The notes under the pieces were generated by a model. It did not search any database. It worked only from the letters and a program-made list of their open reading frames with translations, and was not told where the DNA came from. The position numbers were made by a program, and so were the translations under genes. This document shows, piece by piece, positions 8,111 to 15,969 of a DNA stretch of 33,506 nucleotides. This stretch comes from an uncultured Lachnospiraceae bacterium. Lineage in GTDB: Bacteria > Bacillota > Clostridia > Lachnospirales > Lachnospiraceae. Positions within the stretch are counted from its first letter, which is position 1; each line of letters begins with the position of its first letter. Where the stretch lies: the NCBI GenBank assembly GCA_947588995.1, contig CANPZI010000030.1:1-33506 (forward strand), written 5' to 3'.

Positions 8111-8602
8111 TCACCAGTTGAAGCGCTTCGCGCCCTCTTCGCCTTTCGGTATCTCCGTGCTGAAGCCGGACATGTTCGCGTGAGGCTTGTGGTTTCTCGC
8201 CTGCTCCTCCAGCTCTCTGTGATATTTTGTCTCACAATCCCTGCAATATCTGCCGTAGCGTATCCTTGCCCCGCAGATCTCACACTTTAAGAACGCATGA
8301 GAATTCGGCGCGATCTCCAGCCGCTGATCCTTGAGCATCTGCCGGATCGATTTCTGGGAAACGCCCGTCCCCGCAGATACCTGCGCCGTCGTCGCGCCCG
8401 GATTTCTCTCGATAAAGTTCCTGCACTTGCCGTAATCGTCGTATTCCAGATGCCCGCAGTCCTCGCACTTGTACTCGCCGACTCCCTTGAACACCATGAC
8501 GCCCTTGCATTTCTCACAGTATGTGGGGATATTCAAATGACTGATATCCAAAAGTTCTCTGCGGAAATATGCCTTTTTTTCCTCTCTGTTGTTGTCGCCC
8601 AT
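8111..8602 (-). CDS. Zinc-ribbon and helix-turn-helix protein (YvyF-like)
   Basis: The 163-residue protein has two zinc-ribbon modules around a helix-turn-helix. The first uses Cys29, Cys32, Cys46 and Cys49 (CEKC and CEDC). The second uses Cys107, Cys110, Cys120 and Cys123 (CEIC and CRDC). Between them, residues 71-91 (TTAQVSAGTGVSQKSIRQML) look like a HTH of the kind found in YvyF/TIGR03826 flagellar-region proteins. No flagellar genes are nearby. The start ATG follows AAGGAGACAGGAAG. The gene sits 102 bases after purD and 26 bases before the SH3-domain gene, in the same orientation. A DNA- or RNA-binding regulatory role is inferred from fold only. Confidence 0.75.
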   Translation of the reverse strand: MGDNNREEKKAYFRRELLDISHLNIPTYCEKCKGVMVFKGVGEYKCEDCGHLEYDDYGKCRNFIERNPGATTAQVSAGTGVSQKSIRQMLKDQRLEIAPNSHAFLKCEICGARIRYGRYCRDCETKYHRELEEQARNHKPHANMSGFSTEIPKGEEGAKRFNW

Positions 8603-8704
8603 CTTCCTGTCTCCTTCCCGTCTTCAGCCGTCCCCTCTTACTTCCTGCTCCGCTTACCTGTTCTGCCGCTCTCTGCATTCCCTCCACGCCCCGCGGCGAC
8701 ATCC

Positions 8705-9976
8705 TTACGCCTCGTCGATGGCCCTGCCGATGTCATGACGCATGTACTTATTGTCAAAATCAACCCACTCTGTCGCCCGATAGGCATTCGCGCGGGCCTC
8801 TTTCAGATCCGCTCCCTTGGCCGTGATTCCCAGCACCCTGCCGCCGTTCGTGACGATCTTCTCTCCTTCCCGCTTCGTCCCCGCGTGGAAACAATAATAG
8901 CCGTCCGCTCCCTCGAAGCGCTCCAGTCCGCGGATGGCAAGCCCTTTGTCATAGGCTTCCGGATAACCCTGCGACGCCAGCACCACACAGACCGCCGCGT
9001 TGTCCTCGAACTGCAGGTCGATCCGGTCCAGTGTGCCGTCGATGCAGGCCTCCATCACATCAATGATATCGTTCTTCATGCGCGGCAGCACCACCTGTGC
9101 CTCCGGATCGCCAAATCTGGCATTGTACTCCAGCACTTTGGGGCCGTCCTGCGTCAGCATCAGGCCGAAGAAGATAACGCCCTGAAAAGGACGGCCCTCC
9201 GCCGCCATGGCGTCCACCGTCGCCTGATAGATATACCTGCGGCAGGCCGCATCCACCTCTTTGGTATAAAACGGACTGGGTGAAAAAGTACCCATGCCGC
9301 CCGTGTTCAGCCCCTGATCGCCGTCTCTGGCACGCTTGTGATCCTGCGCGGAGGACATGATCTTAATCGTTTTGCCGTCCACAAAAGAGAGAACCGAAAC
9401 CTCCCTGCCTGTCATAAATTCCTCGATTACCATGCGGCTGCCGGCATCACCGAACTTCCTATCCTGCATGATCGTCCTGACGCCCGCTTTCGCCTCCTCG
9501 AGGTTCTGGCAGATCAGCACGCCCTTGCCCAGCGCCAGTCCGTCCGCCTTGAGCACAACCGGCATCTTTGCCTGTTCGAGATAGGCAAGCGCCGCCTCTG
9601 GATCGTCGAAGTTCTCATATGCCGCCGTGGGGATATGGTACTTTTTCATCAGATCCTTGGAAAAAGCCTTGCTGCCCTCCAGGATTGCCGCATTCTTCCG
9701 CGGCCCGAAGACGCGCAGTCCCGCGGCCTCCATCACATCCACCAGCCCGCCGGCCAGCGGATCATCGGGTCCGACGATGACCAGATCAATCTTTTTTTCC
9801 ACAGCGAAAGCCGTCAGCTTCTCAAATTCCATCGCGCCGATCGGCACACACTCCGCAATCTGTCCGATTCCCGCATTGCCGGGCGCACAGTAGATCTTAT
9901 CCGCTCTGGGACTTTTCGCCACGCACTGCGCGATCGCGTGCTCTCTTCCGCCGCCGCCTACAATCAATAGTTTCAT
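8705..9976 (-). CDS. purD: Phosphoribosylamine--glycine ligase
   Basis: PurD (GAR synthetase) joins glycine to phosphoribosylamine using ATP, the second step of de novo purine synthesis. The 423-residue protein matches the family length. It opens with MKLLIVGGGGREHAIA, the N-domain nucleotide-fold glycine loop. It continues with the ATP-grasp domain, including GLALGKGV and the RDGDQGLNTGGMGTFSP signature. It then has EYNARFGDPE, the metal-binding Glu/Asn region. The ATG is preceded by GGTGAGGAAGCGGAAGA. It lies 12 bases after purN in a compact purE-purM-purN-purD run. Confidence 0.97.
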   Translation of the reverse strand: MKLLIVGGGGREHAIAQCVAKSPRADKIYCAPGNAGIGQIAECVPIGAMEFEKLTAFAVEKKIDLVIVGPDDPLAGGLVDVMEAAGLRVFGPRKNAAILEGSKAFSKDLMKKYHIPTAAYENFDDPEAALAYLEQAKMPVVLKADGLALGKGVLICQNLEEAKAGVRTIMQDRKFGDAGSRMVIEEFMTGREVSVLSFVDGKTIKIMSSAQDHKRARDGDQGLNTGGMGTFSPSPFYTKEVDAACRRYIYQATVDAMAAEGRPFQGVIFFGLMLTQDGPKVLEYNARFGDPEAQVVLPRMKNDIIDVMEACIDGTLDRIDLQFEDNAAVCVVLASQGYPEAYDKGLAIRGLERFEGADGYYCFHAGTKREGEKIVTNGGRVLGITAKGADLKEARANAYRATEWVDFDNKYMRHDIGRAIDEA

Positions 9977-9988
9977 TCTTCCGCTTCC

Positions 9989-10624
9989 TCACCTTTCTCC
10001 GTCCGTGATCTTTGCCTGTCCGTCTTCCACCGATATCCTGCCCTCCGCCATCAGCGCAATGCTTGCGGGCAGAATGATCCACTCCGCCTCTTCCATCACG
10101 CGCCGCTGCAGCAGCTCCGGCGTATCGCCCTGCCTGACCGCCACGGCTTTCTGCATGATGATCGGTCCCGTGTCCGTTCCCTCGTCCACGAAATGCACTG
10201 TGGCCCCCGTCACCTTTACGCCTCGGGCGAGCGCCGCCTCATGCACTTTGAGCCCGTAATATCCCGTTCCGCAGAAAGCGGGGATCAGGGACGGATGGAT
10301 ATTGATGATCCTGTGTTCGTATTTCCGTATCATCGCAGGCGGCAGCACCACCAGAAAGCCGGCCAGCACAATGAGATCCGGCGCCGCCTCGTCCACCGCG
10401 GCCAGCAGCGCCTCGTTAAACAGCTCTCTGCTCTCATAGCTGCGGGGCGAGATGCACACCGCGTCAATCCCCGCCAGCCTTGCCCGCTCCAGCGCATAGG
10501 CGTTTTGATTGTTGCTGATCACTCTGACGATTTCCGTATTCGGGATCACTCCCTGCCGCACACCGTCTATGATCGCCTGCAGATTCGTGCCGCCTCCCGA
10601 CACGCACACCGCTATCTTAAACAT
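9989..10624 (-). CDS. purN: Phosphoribosylglycinamide formyltransferase
   Basis: PurN transfers the formyl group of 10-formyl-tetrahydrofolate to GAR, the third step of purine synthesis. The 211-residue protein shows the phosphate-binding SGGGTNLQAI near the N-terminus. It also has INIHPSLIPAF with the catalytic His, and the GATVHFVDEGTDTGPII segment that carries the catalytic Asp. The selected ATG gives MFKIAVCVSGGG, the standard family start, and follows GGAGAGAGAAGAG. An upstream in-frame ATG would add 9 atypical residues. It lies between purM and purD on the same strand. Confidence 0.96.
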   Translation of the reverse strand: MFKIAVCVSGGGTNLQAIIDGVRQGVIPNTEIVRVISNNQNAYALERARLAGIDAVCISPRSYESRELFNEALLAAVDEAAPDLIVLAGFLVVLPPAMIRKYEHRIINIHPSLIPAFCGTGYYGLKVHEAALARGVKVTGATVHFVDEGTDTGPIIMQKAVAVRQGDTPELLQRRVMEEAEWIILPASIALMAEGRISVEDGQAKITDGER

Positions 10625-10703
10625 CTCTTCTCTCTCCGCGCGGCGTTTCACAGCCGCAGATCACAGCCGCCCATCCTGCCGCGCGCCTTTCCGTATCGTT
10701 TCG

Positions 10704-11729
10704 TCAGCGGACGACGGCCTCCCGCTCACCGGCCACGATTTCACCGACCGCATAGGCTTTTTCGCCCGCGCCCTCAAGCGCCGCTATCGTCCGCTCCGCA
10801 TCCGCCGCGTCCACCGCCAGCACCATGCCGAGCCCCATATTATAGGTATTGTACATCATCTTCTCTTCCAGACTGCCTTTTTTCTGCAGCAGCGCAAAGA
10901 TCGGCGGAATCGGGTAACTGTCCTTATGTACCACCGCCGTCACACCCTCCGGCAGCATTCTGGGGATATTCTCATAGAAGCCGCCGCCTGTGATATGACT
11001 GCAGCCCTTGACAGTAATGCCCGCCTCGTTCACCGCTTTCAGTGCCCGGACATAGATTCTCGTAGGGGTAAGCAGCGTTTCGCCCAGCGTCGCGCCCAGC
11101 TCTTCATAATAAGTGTCAAGACTCTCTCTCGTCATCTCAAAGACTTTGCGGACAAGGGAAAAACCATTGCTGTGCACACCGGACGAAGCGATGCCGATCA
11201 GTCTGTCGCCCGGCCTGATGTGTTCGCCCGTGATCAGATTCTTCCGATCCGCCACGCCCACCGCAAACCCCGCGAGATCGTACTCGTCCTCCGGCATCAG
11301 CCCCGGATGCTCCGCCGTCTCTCCGCCGATCAGCGCGGCGCCCGCCTGTTTACATCCCTCCGCCACACCGCCGACAATGGCGGCGATCTTCTCGGGATAA
11401 TTCCTGCCGCAGGCTATGTAATCGAGAAAGAACAGCGGCTCGCCGCCGGCGCACGCCACGTCGTTGACGCACATGGCCACGCAGTCGATTCCCACCGTAT
11501 CGTGCCGGTCTAACAAAAACGCCAGCTTGATCTTCGTGCCGACACCATCCGTACCCGACAGCAGTACGGGATCCTCCATCTGCTTAATCTTCGCCATGGA
11601 AAACGCGCCCGAGAATCCGCCCAGTCCGCCCAGCACTTCCGGCCGCATTGTCCCCTTTACGTGGCGTTTCATCAGTTCCACCGACCGATATCCCGCCTCA
11701 ATGTCCACGCCTGCTGTCTTGTAATCCAT
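10704..11729 (-). CDS. purM: Phosphoribosylformylglycinamidine cyclo-ligase
   Basis: PurM (AIR synthetase) closes the imidazole ring from FGAM with ATP. The 341-residue protein has the expected start [19 protein letters not shown]. It then has [15 protein letters not shown] and the [19 protein letters not shown] segment typical of the PurM/PurL fold. The later [16 protein letters not shown] motif is also intact. The start ATG follows GGAGGTAGGAG closely. It is 27 bases downstream of purE and 79 bases ahead of the purN start, so co-transcription is likely. PurL, PurF and PurH are not in the window. Confidence 0.97.
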   Translation of the reverse strand: MDYKTAGVDIEAGYRSVELMKRHVKGTMRPEVLGGLGGFSGAFSMAKIKQMEDPVLLSGTDGVGTKIKLAFLLDRHDTVGIDCVAMCVNDVACAGGEPLFFLDYIACGRNYPEKIAAIVGGVAEGCKQAGAALIGGETAEHPGLMPEDEYDLAGFAVGVADRKNLITGEHIRPGDRLIGIASSGVHSNGFSLVRKVFEMTRESLDTYYEELGATLGETLLTPTRIYVRALKAVNEAGITVKGCSHITGGGFYENIPRMLPEGVTAVVHKDSYPIPPIFALLQKKGSLEEKMMYNTYNMGLGMVLAVDAADAERTIAALEGAGEKAYAVGEIVAGEREAVVR

Positions 11730-11756
11730 CTCCTACCTCCAATGCCTCTCGTCCCG

Positions 11757-12266
11757 TCAATTGCCCGGATAATTTCTGTATCCCGTCTCCTGCAGTTTCG
11801 CGTCTTTCCTCTGTACGCTCTCTTTCAGGCTCCGGGCATAATCTTTCAGTCTCTGCAGCAGCGCCGGATCGGACGTCGCCAGAATCTTCGCCGCCAGAAT
11901 GCCCGCATTCTGTCCGCCGCCGATGGCCACCGTCGCCACCGGAATGCCGGACGGCATCTGCACGATGGAATACAGGGAATCCACCCCGCCCAGATCGGAA
12001 GTCTTCATCGGCACACCGATCACCGGCAGCGGAAAGATCGCCGCACACATGCCCGGCAGATGCGCCGCCTTGCCCGCCCCCGCGATGATCACCTTAAACC
12101 CTTTCTCCTCGGCGCTCTTCGCATATTCATAAAACACGTCGGGTTCCCTGTGGGCGGAAATGATCTTCATCTCATAGGAAATGCCCAGATCTTCCAGGAT
12201 ATCCGCCGCTTTCGCCATAACGGGCATATCAGAATCGCTGCCCATCACAATGCCAACCTGTGCCAT
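11757..12266 (-). CDS. purE: N5-carboxyaminoimidazole ribonucleotide mutase
   Basis: PurE (class I) converts N5-CAIR to CAIR in purine synthesis. The 169-residue protein has the substrate-binding GSDSDMPVM loop at the N-terminus. SAHREPD carries the catalytic His, and AGAGKAAHLPGM and PVIGVP follow. Class I enzymes need PurK to supply N5-CAIR, and no purK is seen here. The ATG chosen follows AAGGAGG by about ten bases. A GTG nine bases upstream is in frame but too close to that ribosome binding site. It is the first gene of the purine run, with promoter and possible operator upstream. Confidence 0.95.
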   Translation of the reverse strand: MAQVGIVMGSDSDMPVMAKAADILEDLGISYEMKIISAHREPDVFYEYAKSAEEKGFKVIIAGAGKAAHLPGMCAAIFPLPVIGVPMKTSDLGGVDSLYSIVQMPSGIPVATVAIGGGQNAGILAAKILATSDPALLQRLKDYARSLKESVQRKDAKLQETGYRNYPGN

Positions 12267-12350
12267 ATGTGCCACTCCTCCTTATTTTTGTAAGAATCAT
12301 GTGAGCAAACTCCGTCCGCGGCACACAGCCCAAAACGCGTCCGGACATCC

Positions 12351-12389
12351 GCACTGCCATCGCCGCACCACAATATCTTGTGGCAGCGC
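12351..12389 (-). other. Structured leader of the purE operon
   Basis: On the minus strand GCGCUGCCA (12381-12389) can pair with UGGCAGUGC (12351-12359), nine pairs with one G-U. This encloses a smaller competing hairpin, CCACAA-GATA-TTGTGG at 12368-12383. The three bases CCA are shared, so the two structures are mutually exclusive in part. I see no purine riboswitch core and no terminator U-run. A regulatory function is only a suggestion. Confidence 0.3.
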
Positions 12390-12407
12390 ATAGCAATACT
12401 TATAATT

Positions 12408-12436
12408 AGTGTACTAGATTTTCCGTCAATACGCAA
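12408..12436 (-). promoter_or_regulatory. Promoter of the purine operon
   Basis: On the minus strand TTGCGT (12431-12436) and TACACT (12408-12413) are separated by 17 bases. The implied start near 12401 leaves a leader of about 135 bases before purE. An alternative -35, TTGACG, overlaps it four bases further in, with an AT-rich -10. Confidence 0.55.
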
Positions 12437-12446
12437 CCATCATTTC

Positions 12447-12462
12447 TGTGATTATCCTCACA
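12447..12462. promoter_or_regulatory. Crp/Fnr-type operator upstream of purE
   Basis: TGTGA-TTATCC-TCACA is a perfect match to the TGTGA-N6-TCACA dyad recognised by Crp/Fnr-family regulators. Its centre lies about 53 bases upstream of the predicted purE transcription start. It also lies 22 bases past the aminopeptidase stop codon, so it could instead contribute a weak terminator stem. Confidence 0.45.
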
Positions 12463-12484
12463 ATCGGCGTACCCATGTGCCCGC

Positions 12485-14635
12485 TCAAACATCCCGGAAC
12501 GCCCGGTTCAGTTCTTCACACCCCTCCAGGACAAATTGACCGTCTCGGATAATGAAGATTTGTTTTCCCTCACTGGTCAATACAGAAATTTCTCCCAGCT
12601 CGTCATAAGGGATCGTAATGTCCGTATGGCACTGGAAATACGCCTTGCTGACATCCGTGTCGCGCAAGAGTGACACTTCGTTGTCTTTGGCGATGATCTC
12701 CTTGCCATCCGGGTTGCAGACCCGCACATCCTCGGCATGAGAATAGCAGGTGTCTCCCACCGCAAAGTGCGGCCCCGTCTTCTCCGCAATCAGAATCGGC
12801 AGCTTGTCCTCGATGCCGTATCTGCGCGCCGCCATATAGGCCGTGGTGTTCGTGCCGATCGCAAATTCTCCGAGCGGCAGCGTGTCGTGGTGGAAGAGCA
12901 CGTTGTCCTTGATGTATTTGCGGTTCTCCTCCCCGGTCGGGAAATTGGCGCAGCCATAGTCCGCAACCATACCGTCCTCGAAGCGCAGCCACAGATCTCT
13001 GTACTCCAGCCCGTTTAAGAACACCCGCGTCACATGCAGAGTTCCCGCCGTCCCTGCAAGCATCGGCGAGGTGAAGACTTCACCCACGGGAATGTTCACA
13101 TCCGCCACGCAGTTCTCAAAGTTCGTCTCCGCCGTGGGATCCTGCAGTTCGTGCAGTCTGACCATCATATCCGTCCTGTTGGCGCCTTTCCCTTTGACCA
13201 TTACGGTCAATCCCGTATCCAGCGCATCGATGAGTTTCTGCTGGATGCCCTGATACAGCCTGTAATCCAGCGTGTTGATGCGCACGATATCGTCGAAGAT
13301 TTCCTCATAGCGAGCACCGATATCCGGCACGGGAAACGCGATGATCGTAAAACTCCTCTCCTCACCCGGAATATATTCGTTCTGCAGTGCCCCTGCCTTG
13401 ACGGCATACTCCACCGACAGCTTCTGCTGCCTGTCGCTCAGTCTGCAGGCCGTCTCTTTCGTCTGCGGCGCAAAAGGCTTCTCCCCGAAGATCTCCACCA
13501 CCGCCGGACCGCCGAATACGGCCGCCTCCGCCCGGTAGCGTTCGTAGGCGTTTTTCATGCACTCCAGCCTGCGTTCCACCAGCGGCTTATCCAGAATCAG
13601 CGCCATATCTTCCCTATGGTCGTAGTCGAACTGTCTGTTCGGGTTCGCCCCGAAGAAACCGTTCTTCTCCACACTCCGTCCCTGAAAGATATTGGCGCCG
13701 GCACGATAGATGGCAGGGCGCAGACCAATCCGGTCAAAATTCATCACCGCCTGCCGGATCATCCGCTCAAACCCCAGTGCATAGCGGATATTCACCGTCT
13801 TCTTGATCGAGATATCCTTATTGCCCGCCTCGAAGCCGATCCGATATCCCTCCGTGTAGGTATCGGCCATCAGCCTGATTTTTTCTTCCGGCATCCGCGC
13901 CAGATGTTCGGCCGTCCTGATTTCATTCTCCGTCACGTACTCGCCATAATAATAGAGATAACGAGGATCGCTCAAGTCGCTCTCCATCACGATCCGGCAG
14001 GCAAAATCCCGCTCCGGGCACAGGAGCCCCGCCGTCCTGTCGAGAGCCGCCGGCTCACAGTAATCACTCACGTACCAGTATAATATCTGCCGTATCTCCT
14101 CCGGCTGCGGCTGTGCCTGTTCCCCGCCCCGCGCTCCGTTCGGATCCGTATTCTCCTGTGCGGCACAGACAAAAGCCTGATACACCTCCAGCAGCAGTTC
14201 CATGCGGATCACCATATCGAACCGCTTCTGCTCGAAAGCTGCCGGAATCATACCCCGCAGCTCGGCGCAGAGGAAAGAGAGCATCTGCCCGAACGTCTCC
14301 CCCAGACAGGCGGCGGCGTAATCCGGATTGGCATAGCTTGCCCCGTAATGTTCCGGCAGGATATCCCCGTAGAGTTCACGGTTAAGCGCCTCCAGTTCCC
14401 GCAGCGTCATGCGCCTGAGTTCCCCGCTCTCCACGATGCGCCATGCCCTGTCCGCCAGCAGCACAAACGCCGCCATATGCGCAAAGTATGCCTGCAGCGC
14501 CTCCCCGCAGACCGACTCTTCCGGTATCTGTGCGATCCGCCCGAGCGCCAGCGCGCAGCGCTCCGCTTCCCAATCTTCCCTGTCCTCCCCGGACAGACAG
14601 CTCTCTTCCATCTGCTCCTCTTTCCTTTCCGCCAT
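12485..14635 (-). CDS. M29-like leucyl aminopeptidase
   Basis: The 716-residue protein is a large clostridial version of the thermophilic-type (M29) metal-dependent aminopeptidases. The catalytic part is in the last 300 residues. NIPVGEVFTSP carries one metal-ligand Glu. FHHDTLPLGEFAIGTNT carries the second. TGPHFAVGDTCYSH and FQCHTDITIPYDE supply the His and Asp ligands. The N-terminal 350 residues are helical and not typical of the short (about 410-residue) enzymes, so this is a long-form variant. The given ATG follows AAGGACGACAA, and a second ATG eight codons on has AAAGAGGAG in front. No signal peptide is seen, so it is likely cytoplasmic. It is last in the pyrimidine operon and 37 bases after a small membrane protein gene. 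Confidence 0.85.
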   Translation of the reverse strand: MAERKEEQMEESCLSGEDREDWEAERCALALGRIAQIPEESVCGEALQAYFAHMAAFVLLADRAWRIVESGELRRMTLRELEALNRELYGDILPEHYGASYANPDYAAACLGETFGQMLSFLCAELRGMIPAAFEQKRFDMVIRMELLLEVYQAFVCAAQENTDPNGARGGEQAQPQPEEIRQILYWYVSDYCEPAALDRTAGLLCPERDFACRIVMESDLSDPRYLYYYGEYVTENEIRTAEHLARMPEEKIRLMADTYTEGYRIGFEAGNKDISIKKTVNIRYALGFERMIRQAVMNFDRIGLRPAIYRAGANIFQGRSVEKNGFFGANPNRQFDYDHREDMALILDKPLVERRLECMKNAYERYRAEAAVFGGPAVVEIFGEKPFAPQTKETACRLSDRQQKLSVEYAVKAGALQNEYIPGEERSFTIIAFPVPDIGARYEEIFDDIVRINTLDYRLYQGIQQKLIDALDTGLTVMVKGKGANRTDMMVRLHELQDPTAETNFENCVADVNIPVGEVFTSPMLAGTAGTLHVTRVFLNGLEYRDLWLRFEDGMVADYGCANFPTGEENRKYIKDNVLFHHDTLPLGEFAIGTNTTAYMAARRYGIEDKLPILIAEKTGPHFAVGDTCYSHAEDVRVCNPDGKEIIAKDNEVSLLRDTDVSKAYFQCHTDITIPYDELGEISVLTSEGKQIFIIRDGQFVLEGCEELNRAFRDV

Positions 14636-14672
14636 TTGTCGTCCTTATCTTCCCTAAAGCCCGCTCTCTCTG

Positions 14673-14993
14673 CTATGCGTAGGCGCCGGCATAGAGGATC
14701 ACGCTGATTGCAGCCAGTGCCAGCACATTCAGGGCGATGCCGATGTAACTGAACAGGTAAAACTTATCCCGCTCCGTCCGTGCAAGCAGGCCGAGCACAA
14801 TCCCCGCGAACGCGAAAAGCATCACCAGCAGCGCCGCCGCGCCGTACTGTACAGGGACATCACCCGCTTTCAGATAACTCATGACGACGGCGTACGCCAG
14901 CGTAGCCAGTGAGATTGTCCCCAGAATCGTGGACATAATCCCCTTGCGTGAATGTTCCCTGTTTGTGAACATATAGCTGTTCTTCTTAGCCAT
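14673..14993 (-). CDS. Small membrane protein with three transmembrane segments
   Basis: The 106-residue protein has a polar N-terminus (MAKKNSYMFTNREHSRKG) and three hydrophobic spans, about residues 21-41, 50-70 and 79-103. Between spans two and three is the charged loop ARTERDKFYLF. It resembles clostridial DUF6142-type proteins, an attribution made from memory. It lies between a one-span membrane peptide gene and the M29 aminopeptidase gene, all on the minus strand. No biochemical function can be assigned. Confidence 0.75.
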   Translation of the reverse strand: MAKKNSYMFTNREHSRKGIMSTILGTISLATLAYAVVMSYLKAGDVPVQYGAAALLVMLFAFAGIVLGLLARTERDKFYLFSYIGIALNVLALAAISVILYAGAYA

Positions 14994-15018
14994 GATACAA
15001 GCCCCCGCAAACGTTTGA

Positions 15019-15052
15019 AATGGGCATCTTCGTCCGTCCGAAAATACCCATT
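15019..15052 (-). other. Long intercistronic RNA hairpin
   Basis: Arms 15019-15032 and 15039-15052 form a 14-bp stem. On the minus strand it is 12 Watson-Crick plus two G-U pairs, while on the plus strand those two positions are mismatches, so the RNA structure favours the transcribed minus strand. It is not followed by a U-run. A perfect palindrome CAAACGTTTG follows at 15008-15017. It lies between two small membrane protein genes and may stabilise or process the transcript. Confidence 0.5.
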
Positions 15053-15070
15053 CATCCTTTGTCTCTCCGA

Positions 15071-15223
15071 TTAGAACAGAATCTTGCTTCTTCCCGCCAG
15101 AAGCTTCGCACCGCTGATTAAGAGCAGCACGCCGCTCGTTATGCCGACTACCAGCACGATCACGCCGACCGCGATGCTCAGCGCGCCGGAGCCGCCCATC
15201 GTCTTATAAGTTTTCTCTTCCAT
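15071..15223 (-). CDS. Single-span membrane peptide
   Basis: The 50-residue product starts MEEKTYKTMGGSG, then has one transmembrane helix of about 25 residues (SIAVGVIVLVVGITSGVLLL and onward) and a short basic tail ending AGRSKILF. The ATG chosen follows GAAAGGATGTTGCAT. Upstream in-frame starts have no ribosome binding site and would overlap pyrE. It lies 43 bases downstream of pyrE in the same orientation. It looks like a real small gene because of the strong ribosome binding site and the clear helix. Confidence 0.75.
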   Translation of the reverse strand: MEEKTYKTMGGSGALSIAVGVIVLVVGITSGVLLLISGAKLLAGRSKILF

Positions 15224-15266
15224 ATGCAACATCCTTTCCCGTTCTGTGACCGATCCGCCTGGCCGC

Positions 15267-15944
15267 TCACTTTGCGCCGTACTGCTCATAGTATGCGTCA
15301 ATCGCCGCCTTTACTGTATCGTCGATATAGACCGTTCCCCGATAGGGTTTATTGTACAGACATTCCACAACCTCCGCCATTGTCACGATAGCGCCCGTCT
15401 CGAATCCGTATTTGTCCTGAATCTCCTGCAGCGCGCTCTTTTCACTGTCCAGCCCGCGCTCCATCCTGTTCAGCGAAACCATCAATCCTCTGATCTCCAC
15501 ATCCGCCTGGCTCTTGAGGATCGGGAACGTCTCTTCGATGGACTTGCCCGATGTCGTCACGTCCTCGATGATCACTACTCTGTCGCCGTCCTGCAGCTTA
15601 CTGCCGAGCAGGATGCCCGTATCCCCGTGATCTTTCACTTCCTTGCGGTTGGAACAGTAACGAACCTCCCTGCCGTACAGCTCGCTTATTGCCATCGTCG
15701 TCGCCACGGAGAGCGGAATGCCCTTGTACGCCGGCCCGAACAGCACGTCAAAATCCAGCCCGTACCTGTCGTGGATCGCTTTCGCATAGTATTCCCCCAG
15801 TTTCTTAAGCTGCGCTCCCGTCACATAGGCGCCCGCATTCATAAAAAAGGGGGATTTTCTGCCGCTCTTCAGTGTAAAATCACCGAACTTGAGCACCTGG
15901 CTGTCCACCATAAACGCGATAAATTCCTGCTTGTATGTCTCCAT
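15267..15944 (-). CDS. pyrE: Orotate phosphoribosyltransferase
   Basis: PyrE joins orotate to PRPP to give orotidine monophosphate. The 225-residue protein opens METYKQEFIAFMVDSQVLKFGDF. It has the substrate loop GRKSPFFMNAG, then FGPAYKGIPL. The type I phosphoribosyltransferase signature VVIIEDVTTSGKS binds the PRPP. The ATG follows GGGGAGGCGGAACG. A longer frame exists upstream but its extra 14 residues are not family-like. It starts 25 bases after pyrF, so the last two steps of UMP synthesis are encoded together. Confidence 0.97.
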   Translation of the reverse strand: METYKQEFIAFMVDSQVLKFGDFTLKSGRKSPFFMNAGAYVTGAQLKKLGEYYAKAIHDRYGLDFDVLFGPAYKGIPLSVATTMAISELYGREVRYCSNRKEVKDHGDTGILLGSKLQDGDRVVIIEDVTTSGKSIEETFPILKSQADVEIRGLMVSLNRMERGLDSEKSALQEIQDKYGFETGAIVTMAEVVECLYNKPYRGTVYIDDTVKAAIDAYYEQYGAK

Positions 15945-15969
15945 CGTTCCGCCTCCCCGCACCGCGCCT

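Noticed and set aside
8514..8702. Possible small gene overlapping the purD to zinc-ribbon gap
   Set aside because: It has an ATG near the purD stop, but the sequence is low-complexity basic residues and it overlaps the well-supported zinc-ribbon gene.
12266..12400. Purine riboswitch in the purE leader
   Set aside because: The leader has hairpins but not the three-way junction core sequences of purine riboswitches, and no terminator.
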